Shown here: positions 60,953 through 64,000 of the stretch, in pieces | How the letters are laid out: every line of letters begins with the position of its first letter | Position numbering within the stretch: the first letter of the stretch is position 1 | Source: Erysipelotrichaceae bacterium | Lineage (GTDB): Bacteria; Bacillota_I; Bacilli_A; Erysipelotrichales; Erysipelotrichaceae | NCBI GenBank assembly: GCA_017432895.1 | Contig: JAFRIG010000041.1 | Span: 1 to 64,000 of the forward strand | DNA: 64,000 nt | Direction of reading: 5' to 3' | Position numbers and translations under genes: made by a program | The notes under the pieces: generated by a model | Databases searched by the model: none | What the model was told of the DNA's origin: nothing | Seen by the model: only the letters and a program-made list of their open reading frames with translations

Positions 60953-62197
60953 TCAGTCATCCAACGCCTTTTTCACTGCTGCCAAAAGATCGCCGTCTCT
61001 ATCTATTCTAATACATTTGCAGCCCGCATTGCTACCGGCACCCATATCGTTGTCACCATCGCCTATCATATACGAGGCACTAAGATCGATATTGAAATCT
61101 TCGGCTGCCTTAAACAACATGCCCGGTTTAGGTTTGCGGCAGTCGCAATCGATCTTGAGTTCCTTGACTTCGCCTTCGTAACCTGAGTGAGGATGATGGG
61201 GACAGAAATACAATCCATCAAGATAGGCACCATCTTTGCCTAACAAAGTCTCCATCTTGTCATGGATCTGATCCAGTTCTTCAAAAGTAACTTCGCCTCT
61301 GGCAATGACGGGCTGATTGGTAATCACGATCACCAGGTATTCGGAATCATTGATGGCCTTTATCGCTTCGGATACTGTAGGCAGAAGTTCAAAATCGTTT
61401 ATATCGGTCAGAAAACCGACATATCTATTGATCGTACCGTCACGATCCAGGAAAATCGCCTTCTGCTTATGAGTGAGGCTTCTTCTTTCAACTTTACCTG
61501 ACAAGAGATCTTCACTAACCTGGGCATATCTTTCCGGGGTGCCCATATCCTTGACGTATTCACAGGAATCATAGGCAAACATGACCCCTGTTCCACATAA
61601 AGGTTTCAGAATGTCTCTATCCAGATCGATCTTTTCTTTCTCGATTTCTTTATCAAGTATCTTTGGTGATATCACATGTATCCCGGCATTGACTCTGTTT
61701 TTATAGTATTCAGGTCTGTCATCTTCCTTGGTCAGCCAGCCGGTAACACATTTATTATCATCAGTTATTACTAAACCGCTGTCATAGGGATGGGAATTGG
61801 GATGGGTAAACAACGTGACCAGAGAGCCCTTTTCCTTGTGATACTTAACAAAGCGATTGGCATCGAATTCAAAAAGCACATCCCCATTGATCAAAAGAAA
61901 GTCCTCATCAAGTTTATCCTTGATCTTAAAAAGAGCTCCGGCATTTCCTAAAGGAACTTCTTCATTGTAGTATTCAATATTCACACCGAACTTTGAACCA
62001 TCACCAAAATAGTCGCTGATGATATGTCCCAGATGGGAAATAGTGATAATAAAATCATTAAAACCCTGTTTCTTTAATGACTCGATTTCTAACTGTAACA
62101 CCGGTTTATCACCGATCTTGATCATCGGTTTGGGAATATCGGCAGCGATCGAGGAGATCCTGGTACCCTTGCCTCCGGCCATAATTACTGTTTTCAT
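60953..62197 (-). CDS. Fusion of heptose-1-P guanylyltransferase (HddC) and heptose bisphosphate phosphatase (GmhB)
   Basis: The 414-residue protein joins two steps. Residues 1-235 are a nucleotidyltransferase: MAGGKGTRISSIAADIPKPMIKIGDKPVL, LINGDVLFEF, NRVNAGIHVISPKIL and DMGTPERYAQVS. Residues 245-414 are a HAD phosphatase: AIFLDRDGTINRYVGFL (nucleophile Asp), ITNQPVIARG, and the GmhB zinc loop CPHHPHSGYEG with CDCRKPKPGML. The first should transfer GMP to heptose-1-phosphate and the second removes the C7 phosphate. Order of use is phosphatase then transferase. It overlaps the SDR gene by 4 bp. Confidence 0.92.
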   Translation of the reverse strand: MKTVIMAGGKGTRISSIAADIPKPMIKIGDKPVLQLEIESLKKQGFNDFIITISHLGHIISDYFGDGSKFGVNIEYYNEEVPLGNAGALFKIKDKLDEDFLLINGDVLFEFDANRFVKYHKEKGSLVTLFTHPNSHPYDSGLVITDDNKCVTGWLTKEDDRPEYYKNRVNAGIHVISPKILDKEIEKEKIDLDRDILKPLCGTGVMFAYDSCEYVKDMGTPERYAQVSEDLLSGKVERRSLTHKQKAIFLDRDGTINRYVGFLTDINDFELLPTVSEAIKAINDSEYLVIVITNQPVIARGEVTFEELDQIHDKMETLLGKDGAYLDGLYFCPHHPHSGYEGEVKELKIDCDCRKPKPGMLFKAAEDFNIDLSASYMIGDGDNDMGAGSNAGCKCIRIDRDGDLLAAVKKALDD

Positions 62198-63090
62198 GCT
62201 TTGAATTTCGGTCTTTCAAATATATCAACATATTCAAGATCCAGGATCTCTTTGAGCAGTGAATTGTCCATCAAAGTACTGGTCGCCCTTTTCGTCACGA
62301 AACCTTCGACTGTTATCTCACCCATGTTGACCGGAACGATCAGATCAGGATCCAGGTTTTCTCTTTGAGCCAACAATAGACCGACATCGTATTTGGACAG
62401 ATCCTTGTCGCCGCAGACATTGACGATGCTGTGGCGGTTTCCTTTTTCCATCAGCATGATCGTCAGCCTGGCTGCATTTTCAAAGCTCAAAGAAGAGCGG
62501 TAGGAATCCTGATACATCTCAAAAGGCTTGCCATTCTTAAGCGATTCGACGATCCGGTCATAGAAGTGCGGTTTGCCAGCCAAGCTTGGCGAAATTAAGA
62601 ACGGAAATCTTACCACATTGCGTCCTGAGTGGACCATAATTGCTTCCGCGGCACACTTGTTGTGGCCATAGATATTGACTGGATTTAAAGGATCGCCTTC
62701 CTTGAAATGATAGAAATCGATGCTTTCGCCATAGACGCTGTCGGTGGAAGGATAGTAGATCTCTTTGGCAAAATACGCCTTATTGATGAAATAAGAAAGC
62801 GATGTCACATTGATGTTCCAGGCCAATTGCGGATTGGCTTGGACCAGATCGGGATTGTGATAAGCGGCCAGATAGACGATCTTCAGATCGGAATTATTTC
62901 TTAATTCTTCAGTGAGACTATCTACCGCTTCCCGATCGGTGATATCACAGTTGACCCAGCTGACTCTTTTCTCGTTTTCAGTTTCCGGGATCAGCCTGTC
63001 TACGCAGATCAGATCCTCATCCGTATCTTCGAGGACAGCTTTCCTGATGTAAGCTCCCAAATAGCCATTTGCACCGATGATACAATACAT
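62194..63090 (-). CDS. RmlD-like SDR sugar reductase or epimerase
   Basis: The 298-residue protein has MYCIIGANGYLGAYIRKAV, IVYLAAYHNPDLVQANP, STDSVYGESIDF with YGHNKCAAEAIM (Tyr-x-x-x-Lys), and RFPFLISPSLAGKP, as in dTDP-4-keto-rhamnose reductase relatives. With the WcbK-like dehydratase in the same operon it may reduce or epimerise the GDP-4-keto-heptose. ATG at 63090 has a GGGGAG site and follows the upstream stop by one base; the frame is open to 63126. Confidence 0.83.
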   Translation of the reverse strand: MYCIIGANGYLGAYIRKAVLEDTDEDLICVDRLIPETENEKRVSWVNCDITDREAVDSLTEELRNNSDLKIVYLAAYHNPDLVQANPQLAWNINVTSLSYFINKAYFAKEIYYPSTDSVYGESIDFYHFKEGDPLNPVNIYGHNKCAAEAIMVHSGRNVVRFPFLISPSLAGKPHFYDRIVESLKNGKPFEMYQDSYRSSLSFENAARLTIMLMEKGNRHSIVNVCGDKDLSKYDVGLLLAQRENLDPDLIVPVNMGEITVEGFVTKRATSTLMDNSLLKEILDLEYVDIFERPKFKA

Positions 63091-63091
63091 T

Positions 63092-64000
63092 TCAGACTCC
63101 CCTTCTTCTCTTGAAAAGACTTGCAATATAAATGATGGCCGCCAGCGAAGAGATCACAGCGCCGGCCTTGAGACCCGGTGTCATATAAACCAGTTCCACC
63201 TGATGCTCACCGGCTTTCAGTGGCAGAGCCAGATAATGCTCATCCGCCTTCAGGACAGCTGTTTCTTTCCCATCAACATAAGCCTTCCAGCCTTTCGAAT
63301 ACGGGATCGAAAGCAGCATGTACTTGTCGCTCTTCAGCGAGATCCTGCCACTGACCTTATTATTTCCAAAGACGACATCTTCAAGGTGTTCATCGCTCAA
63401 AGCCGAGATCTTTTCCACATAGTCATTTCTATCGATCACACTTAAATAGATATCTTCATAGGTATAAATACCCGGCAACGAAAAACTGATCGTGATCTCT
63501 TTGGTCTCATCGCCAAGATACGTCACGTAATCGTGTTTGTTGAAATTGTAACGATGAGACAGAGTCATGTGATAGAGATAATACGGATCTTCCCGGCCGT
63601 TATAGATCTTCAATACGGCTACCGTGTGGTCATCTTCAATGATCCCACGATCATCGATATATTCCAAACCATCGATCGAAAGATAAAGCTGCTTGACATC
63701 TTCTTTCGGTTTCAAGGTGATCGTTCCGTTTTTCTCCTCGACGATGATACTTCCTTTAGAAAAATGCACATTATCTGAACTGCTGACCTCATAATCAAGC
63801 AAAGAAACCGTGTTTTTCCAGACATCCGTACCATTTTCGATCACGACCGCATCCAGCAATAGTTCCTGCTTTTCGACACTGTTAAGATCGTACCAGTCCT
63901 CATAGGAAACGGCCTTTTCAAAGGTCGAACCAAAAGGCAGAAAATAATCGTTCTCATAGATCCGGTAACGGCCATTGTCTTCCCGATAGCTGAAACCTTC
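63092..64000 (-). CDS. YfhO-family membrane protein (partial, N-terminus off the right edge)
   Basis: 302 residues of the C-terminus are visible and the frame stays open to the window edge. The region DYFLPFGSTFEKAVSYEDWYDLNSVEKQELLLDAVV, the later LLSIPYSKGWKAYVDGK and LPLKAGEHQVELVYMTPGLKAG, then a final membrane segment (AVISSLAAIIYIASLF), match the outside C-terminal domain of YfhO. YfhO-type proteins are GT-C-like and take part in glycosylation of lipoteichoic acid or other polymers outside the membrane. It likely belongs to the heptose operon. Confidence 0.88.
   Translation of the reverse strand, partial: EGFSYREDNGRYRIYENDYFLPFGSTFEKAVSYEDWYDLNSVEKQELLLDAVVIENGTDVWKNTVSLLDYEVSSSDNVHFSKGSIIVEEKNGTITLKPKEDVKQLYLSIDGLEYIDDRGIIEDDHTVAVLKIYNGREDPYYLYHMTLSHRYNFNKHDYVTYLGDETKEITISFSLPGIYTYEDIYLSVIDRNDYVEKISALSDEHLEDVVFGNNKVSGRISLKSDKYMLLSIPYSKGWKAYVDGKETAVLKADEHYLALPLKAGEHQVELVYMTPGLKAGAVISSLAAIIYIASLFKRRRGV

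Overview
The window is a 64 kb block from a Gram-positive bacterium of the Bacillota, most likely of the Erysipelotrichia type. The grounds are indirect: LytR-CpsA-Psr and lipoprotein signatures, InlB-type and Ig-like group 2 repeats in surface proteins, strong GGAGG ribosome sites, and no LPS transport (Lpt) or Wza genes. No rRNA, tRNA, insertion sequence or CRISPR array was seen, and no stretch over 300 bases lacks a gene. Nearly everything is read from the minus strand in long runs with 1-35 bp overlaps or gaps; only one gene (52163-53368) is on the plus strand. This is a very large cell-surface polysaccharide locus.

Layout, left to right (transcription mostly runs right to left). 1-9054: the end of the locus, with a giant repeat-built secreted protein (cut by the left edge), a Wzy/ligase-type membrane protein, and a two-gene unit of an unknown membrane protein plus a multi-domain LytR-CpsA-Psr ligase. 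9145-18157: complete dTDP-L-rhamnose synthesis (rfbA, rfbC, rfbB, rfbD) in two transcription units, with a metallophosphatase-like lipoprotein that has lost two active-site histidines, a GT-C-like protein, a YdjC deacetylase, a GT2 and a WcaJ-type initiating transferase. 18186-30888: an ABC-transporter (Wzm/Wzt or TagGH type) export module with glycosyltransferases, a HAD protein, a DUF2142 protein and a GT2/DUF2304 pair; three membrane proteins here share an extracytoplasmic beta-type domain. 30905-46049: a Wzx/Wzy module with two complete sugar pathways, UDP-N-acetyl-L-fucosamine (CapE, CapF, CapG) and UDP-N,N'-diacetylbacillosamine (PglF, PglE, PglD), plus a PglC-type initiating transferase and a PglA/CapM-like glycosyltransferase. 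46107-51975: an acyl-modification cassette (PIG-L deacetylase, WbqC, glycosyltransferase, thiolase, ketoreductase, GNAT, GT2). 52163-53368: the lone plus-strand glycosyltransferase. 53378-64000: a GDP-heptose module (GmhA, HddA, fused HddC-GmhB, WcbK-like dehydratase, SDR, cupin) with LicD, a second Wzx, a GT52/polysialyltransferase-like enzyme, and the C-terminal part of a YfhO-family protein cut by the right edge.

Taken together, the window encodes four nucleotide-sugar pathways, two initiating transferases, two flippases, two polymerase/ligase-like proteins, one ABC exporter and one wall-attachment ligase, so at least two different glycans are probably built here. The most interesting candidates for something new are the thiolase-reductase-acyltransferase-deacetylase cassette (inferred to place a 3-hydroxybutyryl group on an amino sugar), the domain shared by an exporter, its small neighbour and a DUF2142 protein, the binding-protein/LCP fusion, and perfect TATAAT boxes placed 7-9 bases before start codons, which suggest leaderless mRNAs.
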